Assembly (NCBI GenBank): GCA_017555765.1
Contig: JAFZFT010000098.1
Coordinates: 1 to 40,250 of the forward strand
DNA length: 40,250 nt
Source: Clostridia bacterium
GTDB taxonomy: Bacteria > Bacillota > Clostridia > Oscillospirales > Acutalibacteraceae
Direction: 5' to 3'
Position numbers and translations under genes: made by a program. The notes under the pieces are model-generated. The model worked only from the letters and a program-made list of their open reading frames with translations. It searched no databases and was not told the origin of the DNA. How positions within the stretch are numbered: position 1 is the stretch's first letter; every line of letters begins with the position of its first letter. Of the stretch, positions 8,162-16,883 are shown piece after piece.

Positions 8162-9052
8162 TTACGCCATAATTGCAAAAAGGTCCTCCGTAGGGATATG
8201 AGGCTGCATTGCCTTGTTTATCCCCATTGCAATGAAGGTTGCGGCACGGGATATCACACTGTCAATCTCCTTGGGGGTTACCATCATCCCCCGCTCACCC
8301 CTGAGGTATTCCGCCTTTACCCTTTCGTCAACGGAAATACCCGCCCTCTCGATAAAATCGAGGGTCATAGTTACTCCGTCAACCACAGTCGGTACTCCTA
8401 TGGCGATTACGGGTACGCCCATGCTTTTTCCGTCTATACGGCACCGCTTGTTGCCCACTCCCGCGCCGGGTGAAACTCCCGTGTCGCACATCTGTACTGT
8501 TGTACCGAGCCTTTCTGTGCTTCTTGCGGCAAGAGCATCAATTACTATCAGCGCAGAGGGACGGATTTTCGCCGTTATGCCGCTGAGAATTTCAGCAGTC
8601 TCTATGCCCGTATTACCAAGCACACCCGGGATTATCCCCGCCACGCTACGAAGAGAGGAAAAGCCTATCGACTCGGCTATTTCGGGTGTTATGTGCCTTG
8701 TTGCAAGGAGCCTTTCTATACATTCGGGGCCGAGTGCGTCGGGGGTTATCCGCTTGTTGCCGAGACCTGCCACGAGTACGGTACCCTTTTCGGGAAGAAG
8801 TGCAGACACCTCACGAGCGAAGATTTCTATGGCATCGCTTCTCACATCTCCGCTGTCCTTGAGGAAGGGAATTTCAAGGGTGGAATACCTACCCTCGGGC
8901 TTTCCGAGTTTTTCTGAGGCTCTTTTGGTTTTTACGGTTATGCGTGAAATTTTCATCCCACATTCCTCGGTACTTTCGAAATTTATGCCGTCCTTGTCCC
9001 CGTCGGTTATAGTTTCGTGCCTTTCAAGAGCTAAATCCGTACGAAAATTCAA
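8162..9052 (-). CDS. gpr: Germination protease GPR (peptidase family A25)
   Basis: Recognised along its length: RTDLALE near the N-terminus, VLVAGLGN followed by ITPDALGP, the VIDALAARS strand, VGNKR and GVPTVVDG. GPR cleaves small acid-soluble spore proteins at germination after autoprocessing of a zymogen. At about 296 residues it is shorter than the Bacillus enzyme (about 370). A GTG at 9061 is in frame, but it overlaps the ribosome binding site: GAGGTG stands 6 bases before a TTG at 9052, so I take TTG as the start. It is followed by spoIIP and lies divergent from rpsT, a gene order also seen in Bacillus. Expression in the forespore is expected from the family, though I cannot point to a clear sporulation promoter. 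Confidence 0.92.
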   Translation of the reverse strand: MNFRTDLALERHETITDGDKDGINFESTEECGMKISRITVKTKRASEKLGKPEGRYSTLEIPFLKDSGDVRSDAIEIFAREVSALLPEKGTVLVAGLGNKRITPDALGPECIERLLATRHITPEIAESIGFSSLRSVAGIIPGVLGNTGIETAEILSGITAKIRPSALIVIDALAARSTERLGTTVQMCDTGVSPGAGVGNKRCRIDGKSMGVPVIAIGVPTVVDGVTMTLDFIERAGISVDERVKAEYLRGERGMMVTPKEIDSVISRAATFIAMGINKAMQPHIPTEDLFAIMA

Positions 9053-9143
9053 TTTTTTCACCTCAAACTATTGCAATATGCACAATTATGTGTTAGTATT
9101 GTTGTCGCTTTAAAAAAAGTATATCCAAATTTGCAAAAATATC

Positions 9144-9172
9144 TTGAAATTTCTTTAAAAAGATGCTATGAT
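9144..9172 (+). promoter_or_regulatory. Sigma-A promoter of rpsT
   Basis: TTGAAA (9144-9149), 17-base spacer, TATGAT (9167-9172), each one mismatch from consensus, about 40 bases before the rpsT start. Confidence 0.72.
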
Positions 9173-9214
9173 ATGCTCTGCATGACACAAGACTAACTAG
9201 GAGGTGTAAAAACT

Positions 9215-9475
9215 ATGGCAAACATCAAATCAGCAAAGAAGCGTGTTCTCGTTAACGCAACAAAGCAGGCTCGTAACAAGTCAGCTAACTCAGCTCTCAA
9301 GACAGCTCTCAAGAAGGCTAACGTTGCTATCGAAACAAACGCAGCAGATAAGGAAGCTGTTGTAACATACGCAGTTAAGAAGATTGACCAGGCTTGCGCT
9401 AAGGGTCTCCTTCACAAGAACAACGCTGCAAGAAAGAAGTCAGCTCTTGTAACAAAGCTCAACGCTTCAAAATAA
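9215..9475 (+). CDS. rpsT: 30S ribosomal protein S20
   Basis: 86 residues, the normal S20 length, starting MANIKSAKKR and rich in Lys and Ala, as in this helical 16S rRNA-binding protein of the small subunit. The ATG has an AGGAGGTG ribosome binding site. The codon choice (mostly aag, gct, aac) is that of a highly expressed gene. It is a single-gene unit with its own promoter (9144) and terminator (9493), divergent from gpr. S20 helps early 30S assembly. Confidence 0.97.
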   Translation: MANIKSAKKRVLVNATKQARNKSANSALKTALKKANVAIETNAADKEAVVTYAVKKIDQACAKGLLHKNNAARKKSALVTKLNASK

Positions 9476-9492
9476 GCGAAAGTTGAATTTCT

Positions 9493-9521
9493 GAGATGGG
9501 ATTTTCCCATCTCTTTTTCTT
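9493..9521 (+). terminator. Intrinsic terminator of rpsT
   Basis: GAGATGGG, loop ATTTT, CCCATCTC, then TTTTTCTTT: an 8-bp perfect stem with a T tract, 17 bases after the rpsT stop. Confidence 0.9.
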
Positions 9522-9674
9522 TGTGTGAAAAGTACGGCCAACAGTGGAGCAGGCTGTGGGGGTGTGCTTTTTCAGCGGTCACCGTGGGCGTCGACCGCTA
9601 CCGTGACAGACGCTTTCCAAATAACGGATATAATTCTATATCACCAAAAAGGGACGGTCAATGGCCGCCCCTAC

Positions 9675-9702
9675 TATTCCCTATTCCCTAGTCCCTATTC
9701 CC
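9675..9702. repeat. Four tandem copies of a 7-base unit
   Basis: TATTCCC occurs four times in a row (third copy TAGTCCC) just before the terminator at 9704. It is preceded by GGGACGGTCAATGGCCGCCC, an imperfect inverted GC-rich sequence that looks like intergenic repeat debris. No gene is present between 9522 and 9703. Confidence 0.6.
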
Positions 9703-9703
9703 T

Positions 9704-9732
9704 AAAAAAGGCATCCCGAAGGATGCCTTTTT
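9704..9732 (-). terminator. Bidirectional terminator after the alkaline phosphatase gene
   Basis: AAAAAAGGCATCC, loop CGAA, GGATGCCTTTTT: a perfect stem with A and T runs on both sides. It lies 2 bases beyond the stop codon of the minus-strand phosphatase gene. Confidence 0.87.
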
Positions 9733-9734
9733 GC

Positions 9735-10856
9735 TTATTTAGCTTTTCTTGCAGGAAACTCGTCCTCGTCGAAGCCGAGTACTCTTGCAATCTGTACGGG
9801 GATTTCACGATTCTTTACAAGGTTACCGCTTGTGAAGCCTGCATCCTCTGCACTTACAAAGAGAGGTACATCCCATCTGTCGTGGTCGCCGCTTGTGAAG
9901 TAGTATTCGCCGGTCTCTTCGTTGAGAGTGATTCCGCCTGTACCATGGTCAGCAGTTACAACAACGAGGGTCTCGCCGTCCTTTTCTGCGAATTCGAGTG
10001 CAGCTGCAACAGCCTTGTCAAATTCAACAGTACACTTTGTTACGCCCTCCATAACATTGTTGTGAGCGTTCTTATCTATACAAGCACCTTCAACCATAAG
10101 GAAGAAGCCGTCCTCGTCTGCAGAGAGAATGTCGATTGCCTTTTCTGTCATTTCAACGATTGAAGGAGTGTTGTACTCATCGGTACAGTTGTAAAGGTCG
10201 TCGAAGTTGAACTGTGCGATTGAACGTGAGCCTGCCTCGAGAGCAAACATATCATCCTGATTGTCGATGTATGTCCAGCCGTTAGCCTCTGCCTTTTCTC
10301 TGTTGATGCTGTCTGTGTCGCCGCCCCAGATAAGGTCGAGGTCACTTGCGAGCTGATCCTTACAGATCTGACCCTCATTTGTTCTGACGAAGGTGTGAGC
10401 TGAGAAGGCTGAGGGAGTTGCACCTGAGGTCTGGTCTGTTGTAACAACGCCTGCTGCCATTCCGTTTGCCTTTGCAAGCTCGGAAAGGTTCATAGGTACA
10501 TTCATATCGCCGATTGAGAAAAGATCGAAGGGATAAACACCAATGGTGCTGTTGATTACACGTACACCTGTTGCAAGAGCAGTACCGCCCGCTGCTGAGT
10601 CGGTGTAGGTATTCATAAATGAGTCGATGTCACTTGAAGCCTTCACGGGCATATCGTTGAGGACAAGGTCAACACCTGTGATTGACTCTGTTGCGGCAAT
10701 AGTGTTGAAGCTCATACCGTCTCCGATAAGAAGGATAACATTCTTGTACTTACCCTCGGTGTAATCGTCGCTTACGTTACCGACGAGACCCATTGTGCCG
10801 AAAAGTGACATTACAAGAGCCATAAATGTTGCAATGAATTTACTGATGATACTCAT
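9735..10856 (-). CDS. Alkaline phosphatase, exported
   Basis: 373 residues. Residues 1-26 form a signal peptide or N-terminal anchor. The alkaline phosphatase active site is complete: D46 in IGDGMS, the phosphorylated serine S87 in YTDSAAGGTALATG, E256-D261-H265 in MVEGACIDKNAH, D303-H304 in TADHGTGG, and H325 in SGDHDRWDVP. It should hydrolyse phosphomonoesters outside the membrane, using two zinc ions and possibly magnesium. The ATG at 10856 has GGAGAA before it; an in-frame ATG at 10928 is rejected because the extra 24 codons would overlap the promoter. At about 370 residues it is shorter than E. coli PhoA. Control by phosphate is likely in the family, but I see no clear Pho box. Confidence 0.92.
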   Translation of the reverse strand: MSIISKFIATFMALVMSLFGTMGLVGNVSDDYTEGKYKNVILLIGDGMSFNTIAATESITGVDLVLNDMPVKASSDIDSFMNTYTDSAAGGTALATGVRVINSTIGVYPFDLFSIGDMNVPMNLSELAKANGMAAGVVTTDQTSGATPSAFSAHTFVRTNEGQICKDQLASDLDLIWGGDTDSINREKAEANGWTYIDNQDDMFALEAGSRSIAQFNFDDLYNCTDEYNTPSIVEMTEKAIDILSADEDGFFLMVEGACIDKNAHNNVMEGVTKCTVEFDKAVAAALEFAEKDGETLVVVTADHGTGGITLNEETGEYYFTSGDHDRWDVPLFVSAEDAGFTSGNLVKNREIPVQIARVLGFDEDEFPARKAK

Positions 10857-10893
10857 AGTATTTCTCCTTTTTGGTAAAATATTCTTACAGCTA

Positions 10894-10922
10894 ATTATAC
10901 ACAAAAGTCGCCGGTTAATCAA
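10894..10922 (-). promoter_or_regulatory. Sigma-A promoter of the alkaline phosphatase gene
   Basis: On the minus strand TTGATT (10917-10922), 17-base spacer, perfect TATAAT (10894-10899), about 38 bases before the ATG at 10856. Confidence 0.65.
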
Positions 10923-11033
10923 TAACATTCCCGAAAAAATATTCTTTTTTCTTTACCGGTACTTTCATAAGGTCAGCTCTTCGTCAGAAAGGTACGGCAT
11001 TTGCGAATTTTTTGAAAATTATGACTCTTGCGG

Positions 11034-11063
11034 TTGACTTTAAACCTTATTATGTTGTATTAT
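11034..11063 (+). promoter_or_regulatory. Sigma-A promoter of the 617-residue secreted-protein gene
   Basis: TTGACT (11034-11039), 18-base spacer, TATTAT (11058-11063), about 67 bases before the ATG at 11131. Confidence 0.6.
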
Positions 11064-11130
11064 ATACTATGTATAATAGCAAAATTATTCCCTACTTTAT
11101 AATATTAAATATAAGGAGGATTTTCCTCGT

Positions 11131-12984
11131 ATGAAAAAACTTATTTCTCTCTTACTGGCAGTGGTTATACTGCTGACCTTCGCAGTATGTCCTCTTGGTG
11201 CATCTGCAGTTCTGACGGGATACAACGGTGTCTGGACGGCACTCCCCGGCAACACCCGCTCCTCGTCCCCCGACTATAACTATGCATGGCTCGACAATAT
11301 TATCGTCAGAGATAATTCTATGGCTGTAACCTCCTCTACAATCGTCCCCAAGCCCGAGGACTACTCAGGCAGCCATACATACGACGAGTTTGTCAAGGAG
11401 GTCACTCAGTACAGCGTTCTTTTCGACATCAATGTTGAAACCGTCTCCGCCGCTTACAGAGAGCTCACAAACACAATGTACTACCTCGCAGTTGCTATGG
11501 GTATGACCGACGAGCTTCCCGTTATGAGACAGTACATTCAGGATTACGGCATAAAGCTTCCCGACAGAGAGGCCGCTGACGATAAGGCGGTTATCGGTGT
11601 TGTATATGCCGCTCTCAAGTACGATGCAGTGTATGTGCTTTACGAAAAGCATGCTGAAATCCCCGTAGGTACAACCCTCGAGGGCGCTCTTGTAATCATA
11701 CTTGCATCTCTCACCAACACAATGCTCCCCTCAGGTATAAATACTCTCACAGGCTTTTCCGTAAATGTGGTCAAGGACTATGTTACACAGTTTGAGCAGC
11801 TTCCCATAAGTGAGAATCCCGATGCCAACGAGGTTTTCCACTGGGCAAAGATAATAACTGCCGCTTCAAGCGATTACAAGGTACCTCTTGCCGCCTACGA
11901 TGTAGCTACCGACTCACAGAAAACCTACGTTGACTACGCTTACAACGCAACAATAATCGGTACTGTTTATGATGTGACTCTTAATCCGATTCACCTTATT
12001 ATCGCAAAGCAGAGCGACGATAAGCTTGCTCTTCAGAAGCTTATCCTCCACACAATGCTCACTGAAAGAGAAGTAGCCTTCAGCGATGAGCTTTCAACCG
12101 AGGAGCTTTTTGACCTTGCTTGTGAAAACGGCTGTTTTGCTCTTGAGGATGAATTCTACAGTGACATACTCAGCTATGAAATCACCGTTGCCGAAAACTG
12201 CGAAAAGCTCTGGTTTACTCCCTTCGCACTTGCTGACCAGCTTGACGGCGGAAGCAACGACTTCGTTTCAATCGACCTTAACGGCACTCTTATGAAGCCC
12301 TCCTCAACTGTAGCGGCCGACCTTAACCCCGCTCTCAGACAGGAAGAGGTAATTATGACAGTTGCTTATAACGACGGCATCCGCAATGATGTTGCAGCCT
12401 ATAAGTTTACAGTTATCAAGGATGCTTCTCTCAACAACAAGCCCACAAGCGATTCAAGCAACGATATGGTTGCAGATATCGAAAACTTTGTAAATACTAT
12501 CGTACCCGATGACAACGAAAAGGTTTCCCAGGTTGTCGGAAGCGTTTTCGACGGTGTTGACAATCAGATGGCTCAGTCAGGTATTGATGCCGTTATCCCC
12601 ACAACACCCGAAGGCAATCTTTCATATACAGATCCCTCACTCAATAATAATCCTACTGTTTCCGAGAAGCCCGTCGGCAGTGATTCGGTTACAGACTATT
12701 ATGATTCCGCTTTCCTTGACGACCTTCTTGCAGGCGTTTACGCAACCGATGAAAACGGAAACATCATAACAACCTTATCCTTCTTCTCACCTTCAGCAAA
12801 TGACAAGGAGGACCGCTCGGTAATCGAAACCGTTACCGAAGCCGTTAAAGAAAATCCCGAGCTCGTTATAGCTCCCTCTTCACTTCTTACCCTCGGCTCT
12901 CTTGCAGGCTTCTACTTCAAGAAAAAGCAGAGAAAGAGCGTTCTTGATGACGACGGTACGGAAGAAAACGAAGAAGAAATATAA
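11131..12984 (+). CDS. Secreted, C-terminally membrane-anchored protein of unknown function
   Basis: 617 residues, not recognised. It has a clear signal peptide (about 1-26, ending GASA) and, near the C-terminus, a hydrophobic stretch (IAPSSLLTLGSLAGFYF) followed by KKKQRK and an acidic tail. This is the topology of a tail-anchored extracellular protein. The middle (about 60-330) looks helical with many Tyr residues. Residues about 350-440 (from ENCEKLWFTP to AYKFTVIKD) look like a beta-sandwich of the cadherin-like or Ig type. AAGGAGG precedes the start. The next gene, a sugar symporter fusion, begins 35 bases downstream on the same strand, so they probably form an operon ending at the terminator at 15239. 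A role in nutrient capture or cell-surface organisation is only a guess. Confidence 0.78.
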   Translation: MKKLISLLLAVVILLTFAVCPLGASAVLTGYNGVWTALPGNTRSSSPDYNYAWLDNIIVRDNSMAVTSSTIVPKPEDYSGSHTYDEFVKEVTQYSVLFDINVETVSAAYRELTNTMYYLAVAMGMTDELPVMRQYIQDYGIKLPDREAADDKAVIGVVYAALKYDAVYVLYEKHAEIPVGTTLEGALVIILASLTNTMLPSGINTLTGFSVNVVKDYVTQFEQLPISENPDANEVFHWAKIITAASSDYKVPLAAYDVATDSQKTYVDYAYNATIIGTVYDVTLNPIHLIIAKQSDDKLALQKLILHTMLTEREVAFSDELSTEELFDLACENGCFALEDEFYSDILSYEITVAENCEKLWFTPFALADQLDGGSNDFVSIDLNGTLMKPSSTVAADLNPALRQEEVIMTVAYNDGIRNDVAAYKFTVIKDASLNNKPTSDSSNDMVADIENFVNTIVPDDNEKVSQVVGSVFDGVDNQMAQSGIDAVIPTTPEGNLSYTDPSLNNNPTVSEKPVGSDSVTDYYDSAFLDDLLAGVYATDENGNIITTLSFFSPSANDKEDRSVIETVTEAVKENPELVIAPSSLLTLGSLAGFYFKKKQRKSVLDDDGTEENEEEI

Positions 12985-13019
12985 CACAGCATAAAACTAT
13001 CAGGAGAGATTAAAAGCAA

Positions 13020-15233
13020 ATGGAACAAAAAATCCTTAAGCTGTTAGGCGTCAAGGGTACCTTCAAAAACGACGTTGTACCTATGATGAACTACAGCAGT
13101 GCAAACATCACAATATCTGGTGCAGGCTACGTTGTAAGCCTTTACTACCTCAAGTTCCTCACCGACGTTGTAGGCCTTGATATCAAGCTTGCAGGTCTCG
13201 TTATGGGCATAGCTGTTTTCTGGGACGCAATCACAGACCCGATTATGGGTATTATTGCCGACAGAACACGTTCAAAGTACGGTAAGCACAGACGCTACAT
13301 CCTTTGGGGTATGCCCCTTTTCGTGCTCGCCTTCGCTATGATGTGGAACTCCTACGGTCTTGACGGCGCAGAGAGACCCACACAAGCATTCATTTACTAC
13401 ACTGCGGCATTTATGCTCTATAAAACCGCCTATACAATTATTGACATTCCCTATGTTGCAATGCTTCCCGAGCTTGCTCCCGACTACGATTTAAGAATAC
13501 AGTATAACTCCGTGGGATACATCTTCAACTCCTTCGGTATGTTCCCCTCCTTCTTCCTCGTTTCGGGTATTCTCGGCTCCTTCGGCTTCGGTACACCTCA
13601 GGCAGGTGCCAACAAGCCTATGCTCATTTCAGGGCTTATTCTCGGTGCTGTTTACGGTGTATGTCTTTTCATCACCTTCAAGAAAACAAGAGAGAAGCCC
13701 TCACTTGACCTTAAGGTTGAGAAATTTGATGCAAAATACTTCTTCAATGAATATTGGTTTGTTCTTAAAAACAGATCCTTCAGACAGTATTTCGCTATGA
13801 GCCTTGCTTACAATGTAGCAACCTTCTTCTACACAACAACTCTTATCTATTATATAGAGTATATTGCAAAGCTCCCCTCATATTATACTCTTTTTACCAC
13901 AATCGCAGGTGCCTTTGAGGCTGCCTCCTTCCCCCTCAACTATGCACTCACAATCAAGTTCGGTAAGAAAAAATGCGGCACTATCGTAACTCCTCTTATG
14001 CTTGCAGGCTTTGCGGTTTGTCTTCTTATGAATCCCACCGCTGAAAATGAGGGCGCACTTATCTGGAAGATTATCCTTATGGCTACCGCTGTTCTTTATC
14101 CCTTCGGTAAATCAGGTCTCGGTTATGTTGCCACAAACATTCTTCCCGATATCTCCGACGTTGACGAGGCTATCACCGGCAGAAGACGTGAGGGTGTTAT
14201 CGGCACCTTCAACACCTTCGTTAAGAAGACTGTTTCCAGCACTATGACCACCATCGTAAGCTTCATTCTCGGCTCCTTCGGTCTTGTTATCGGTAAAGAG
14301 CTTGAAGCCTGGGAGAAAGCTAATCCCGGTATGATATATCAGCAGACCGACACTGCAATTCTCGGTGTAAGAATCTGTATCACCTTTGTACCTATAGCCT
14401 TTACCCTTATTTCTCTTTTCCTTCTTTACAGATTCAAGATGACAAAAAGCGAGCATTCAATTATCCGTGCCGCAGTTGCTACAAAGCACAAGTACGGCAG
14501 TGTTGCTCTCAACGATGAACAGATCAGCATAGTTGAAAAGATTACCGGTCAGACGTACGAAAACACATGGCTCGGCAAAAACAACGGCAAAAAGAGCAAG
14601 AATACAGTTGAAATGAACGAGGACGGCGAATATCAGATTCTCATTGATATTGAAAATGAAATGAAGAAAATCAGAAACTCAAAGGAAGGTAAGAAAGCTA
14701 TGGCTACTACTGTAACTTATGCCGAAACTAAAATCGACATCAATCAGAAGGAACCCAAGGCTCCCGAAAAGGGCTTTATGACCTCACTCAAGGCATTCGT
14801 ATTCTATCTCATCCAGTGGACATGGGGTCTTCCCGTAAACCTCTTCGGCGGACTTGCATATCTTATCTGCACTAAGCTCTTACACTACCGTTGGCAGCAC
14901 TTCGGCTATGCAAGAATAGTATACGTACCCTGGAAGGGCGGCGGACTTTCACTCGGTCTTTTCATCTTCGTTAAGGAAAACCATTCAAAGAAGACCTGGA
15001 CCTATAACACAAGAATCCACGAATACGGTCACACTTGGCAGTGCCTTCTTTTAGGTCCCCTTTATTGGGTTGTAGTTGCTATCCCCTCATTTATCTGGTG
15101 CAACTGCTTTGCTAACTACAGAAAGAAGAATAACGTACCTTATGCGGCTCTTTACTGCGAAGCATGGGCAAACTCATGGGGCGAGAAGTTCTCCAAGATG
15201 AAGCAGACTCCTGAGCACAAAAATCATAAATAA
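13020..15233 (+). CDS. GPH-family sugar:cation symporter with C-terminal HEYGH domain
   Basis: 737 residues, much longer than MelB-type transporters (about 470). Residues 1-470 are a glycoside-pentoside-hexuronide symporter of the major facilitator superfamily: DAITDPIMGIIADRTRSKYG is the signature cytoplasmic loop, with about 12 hydrophobic helices. A charged linker (about 475-590) is followed by a hydrophobic segment (about 593-617) and then RIHEYGHTWQ at 665-674, GPLYW, a hydrophobic helix and CEAWANSWGE (E714). HExxH plus a distant ExxAN resembles the zinc site of gluzincin-type metallopeptidases placed at the membrane. The frame is continuous with no sign of a frameshift. The sugar substrate is unknown, and peptidase activity is inference from the motif. 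Confidence 0.82.
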   Translation: MEQKILKLLGVKGTFKNDVVPMMNYSSANITISGAGYVVSLYYLKFLTDVVGLDIKLAGLVMGIAVFWDAITDPIMGIIADRTRSKYGKHRRYILWGMPLFVLAFAMMWNSYGLDGAERPTQAFIYYTAAFMLYKTAYTIIDIPYVAMLPELAPDYDLRIQYNSVGYIFNSFGMFPSFFLVSGILGSFGFGTPQAGANKPMLISGLILGAVYGVCLFITFKKTREKPSLDLKVEKFDAKYFFNEYWFVLKNRSFRQYFAMSLAYNVATFFYTTTLIYYIEYIAKLPSYYTLFTTIAGAFEAASFPLNYALTIKFGKKKCGTIVTPLMLAGFAVCLLMNPTAENEGALIWKIILMATAVLYPFGKSGLGYVATNILPDISDVDEAITGRRREGVIGTFNTFVKKTVSSTMTTIVSFILGSFGLVIGKELEAWEKANPGMIYQQTDTAILGVRICITFVPIAFTLISLFLLYRFKMTKSEHSIIRAAVATKHKYGSVALNDEQISIVEKITGQTYENTWLGKNNGKKSKNTVEMNEDGEYQILIDIENEMKKIRNSKEGKKAMATTVTYAETKIDINQKEPKAPEKGFMTSLKAFVFYLIQWTWGLPVNLFGGLAYLICTKLLHYRWQHFGYARIVYVPWKGGGLSLGLFIFVKENHSKKTWTYNTRIHEYGHTWQCLLLGPLYWVVVAIPSFIWCNCFANYRKKNNVPYAALYCEAWANSWGEKFSKMKQTPEHKNHK

Positions 15234-15238
15234 AAATC

Positions 15239-15271
15239 AAACGGATTTGCTGTACGGCGAATCCGTTTTTT
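15239..15271 (+). terminator. Intrinsic terminator after the GPH symporter fusion
   Basis: AAACGGATT, 12-base loop, AATCCGTTT followed by more T residues. It starts 5 bases after the stop codon and directly abuts the promoter of the next gene. Confidence 0.8.
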
Positions 15272-15272
15272 A

Positions 15273-15302
15273 TTGACACGCATCCAATTCAGATGCTATA
15301 AT
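15273..15302 (+). promoter_or_regulatory. Consensus sigma-A promoter of the sialidase-like gene
   Basis: Perfect TTGACA (15273-15278) and perfect TATAAT (15297-15302) with an 18-base spacer, about 31 bases before the ATG at 15334. Strong constitutive transcription is expected. Confidence 0.82.
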
Positions 15303-15333
15303 GCTCTCATAACAATAAAAAAGGAGAAGGTTT

Positions 15334-16803
15334 ATGAAAAAAGCAAAAAAGATTATTTCACTTATTCTTGCAGCGGTACTTCTTACATCCTGCGGCATTA
15401 CCTGCTTTGCGGCAGACGGTACCGGGGACAAGGCAAGCGCTCAGCAGGAATCACCGAATCTTTGGGATAAGGTCTGCGGCTTCTTCGGTAATATAGCAGA
15501 CAGCATCAAGGCATTCTTCAACAAAGTAATGGGCTTCCTCGGCATCAGAAGCAACTTTACAGGCGGTGACTATACTATTCCCGAAATCGACCTTAGCACC
15601 CTCCCTGAGGAACTCAAGGGCACTGAGTACGAATATCTCTACGAGCTTTATACCATCGACGACTCGAATGATTATATGGCTCACCCCGATAGCGTACTTC
15701 TGAAGGACGGCAGTATTCTCACAGTTTATCCCGCAGGTCACGGCAAAGGCGCTATACTTAACCGTGTAAGCACCGACGGCGGTATCACCTGGTCAGGTAC
15801 AATCGAAAACACACCCGAAAGCTGGATAAATTCTCAGGAGACACCCACAATCTACCGCCTTGAATTTTCCGACGGCAGAGACGATAAGCTCATACTTATT
15901 TCAGCTAATCCCAAGTGGCCTAACAGCAGTACAACAGGCGGCTTTGAATGCTCAATTTCCGACGACGAGGGCAAAACCTGGTCTGAATTCCGACGTTTCT
16001 ACTCTCTCGAGGATGAAAACAGTGTAGTACCTATCGTTGCTATGTCAAGCCTTACAAGACTTAAGGAAAACGGCAAGTTTGTTGATAAGTGGATGGGCCT
16101 CTTCCACGATGCCGACTTCTATAACTACAAGACTATACTCACCTTCGACGAAAACGGCAATATGCAGTGGAGCGTACCCGAGAAGTACTTTGCTCAGTAC
16201 CGCGAAACCGAGCAGGCAACAAATATGTGCGAGGTTGAGGTTATCCGTTCGGATATGAGCAAGGGCGACGAGCTCTGCCTCATCACAAGAAGCAACGCCA
16301 AAAATGTTAACTCACTTATTTCCTTCTCTCAGGACGAGGGTAAGACATGGAGTGAGCCTGTCGAGGCCCCCGCCGCTCTCAACGGTGAAAGACATAAGGC
16401 GGAATACACTCCTGACGGCAGACTCATTATCTCCTTCCGCTCAATCGAAAGAGGCGAAAAAGCTAAGGATAACGCTAAAAACCGTACCGATAAGAGCAGA
16501 GGCTGGATTAGTGAGGGCCTCGTTGCCTGGGTAGGCACCTATGAAGACCTCAAAAACGGCACTGAGGGACAGTACCGCATCAAACTCACTCACACCTACG
16601 TTGAAGGACAGACCGAGCCTGAGTACTATGCAAACGCTGACACAGGCTACTGCGGTAATGTTGTTCTCCCCGACGGCACTGTTATGATTTGCAGCTACGG
16701 TAAGTTCAGCCCCGATAAGAAAACCTCGGACGGCAAGGAGCTTAAGACAAGCATATGCGCAAAGAGACTAAGGCTTGAGGATCTTGATAAGCTTGTGAAA
16801 TAA
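15334..16803 (+). CDS. Exported sialidase-fold (BNR/Asp-box) protein
   Basis: 489 residues. The signal peptide contains LTSC at 17-20, which fits a lipobox, although an alternative signal peptidase I site (CFA-AD) follows; it is either a lipoprotein or a secreted protein. An amphipathic stretch (about 42-72) precedes a six-bladed propeller-type domain with three Asp boxes (SxDxGxTW) at about 146-153, 209-216 and 332-339. The family includes exo-sialidases and other glycan-active enzymes. The usual N-terminal Arg of the sialidase FRIP motif is absent; the corresponding segment reads MAHPDSVLLKDG. RHKAEYTPDG and TGYCGNVVLPDG segments resemble later blades. I therefore call it sialidase-like rather than a proven sialidase. 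AAGGAG precedes the ATG. It is a single-gene unit with its own promoter and terminator. Confidence 0.82.
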   Translation: MKKAKKIISLILAAVLLTSCGITCFAADGTGDKASAQQESPNLWDKVCGFFGNIADSIKAFFNKVMGFLGIRSNFTGGDYTIPEIDLSTLPEELKGTEYEYLYELYTIDDSNDYMAHPDSVLLKDGSILTVYPAGHGKGAILNRVSTDGGITWSGTIENTPESWINSQETPTIYRLEFSDGRDDKLILISANPKWPNSSTTGGFECSISDDEGKTWSEFRRFYSLEDENSVVPIVAMSSLTRLKENGKFVDKWMGLFHDADFYNYKTILTFDENGNMQWSVPEKYFAQYRETEQATNMCEVEVIRSDMSKGDELCLITRSNAKNVNSLISFSQDEGKTWSEPVEAPAALNGERHKAEYTPDGRLIISFRSIERGEKAKDNAKNRTDKSRGWISEGLVAWVGTYEDLKNGTEGQYRIKLTHTYVEGQTEPEYYANADTGYCGNVVLPDGTVMICSYGKFSPDKKTSDGKELKTSICAKRLRLEDLDKLVK

Positions 16804-16883
16804 AATGACGGACTGCTGAAAGGGTGTTGCGCTCAGGGATTTAACAGGTTTAAATCCACTCTTTTCCGCTTATACTTCACGAA

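Noticed and set aside
8214..9113. 299-codon open frame on the plus strand
   Set aside because: Exact antisense of gpr; Ser/Pro-rich translation with no recognisable fold.
9525..10163. 212-codon open frame on the plus strand
   Set aside because: It starts in intergenic repeat DNA, crosses a terminator, and then runs antisense to the alkaline phosphatase gene.
10857..10928. N-terminal extension of the alkaline phosphatase to the ATG at 10928
   Set aside because: The extra 24 codons overlap the promoter (TATAAT at 10894-10899), and the ATG at 10856 has its own ribosome binding site followed by a signal peptide.
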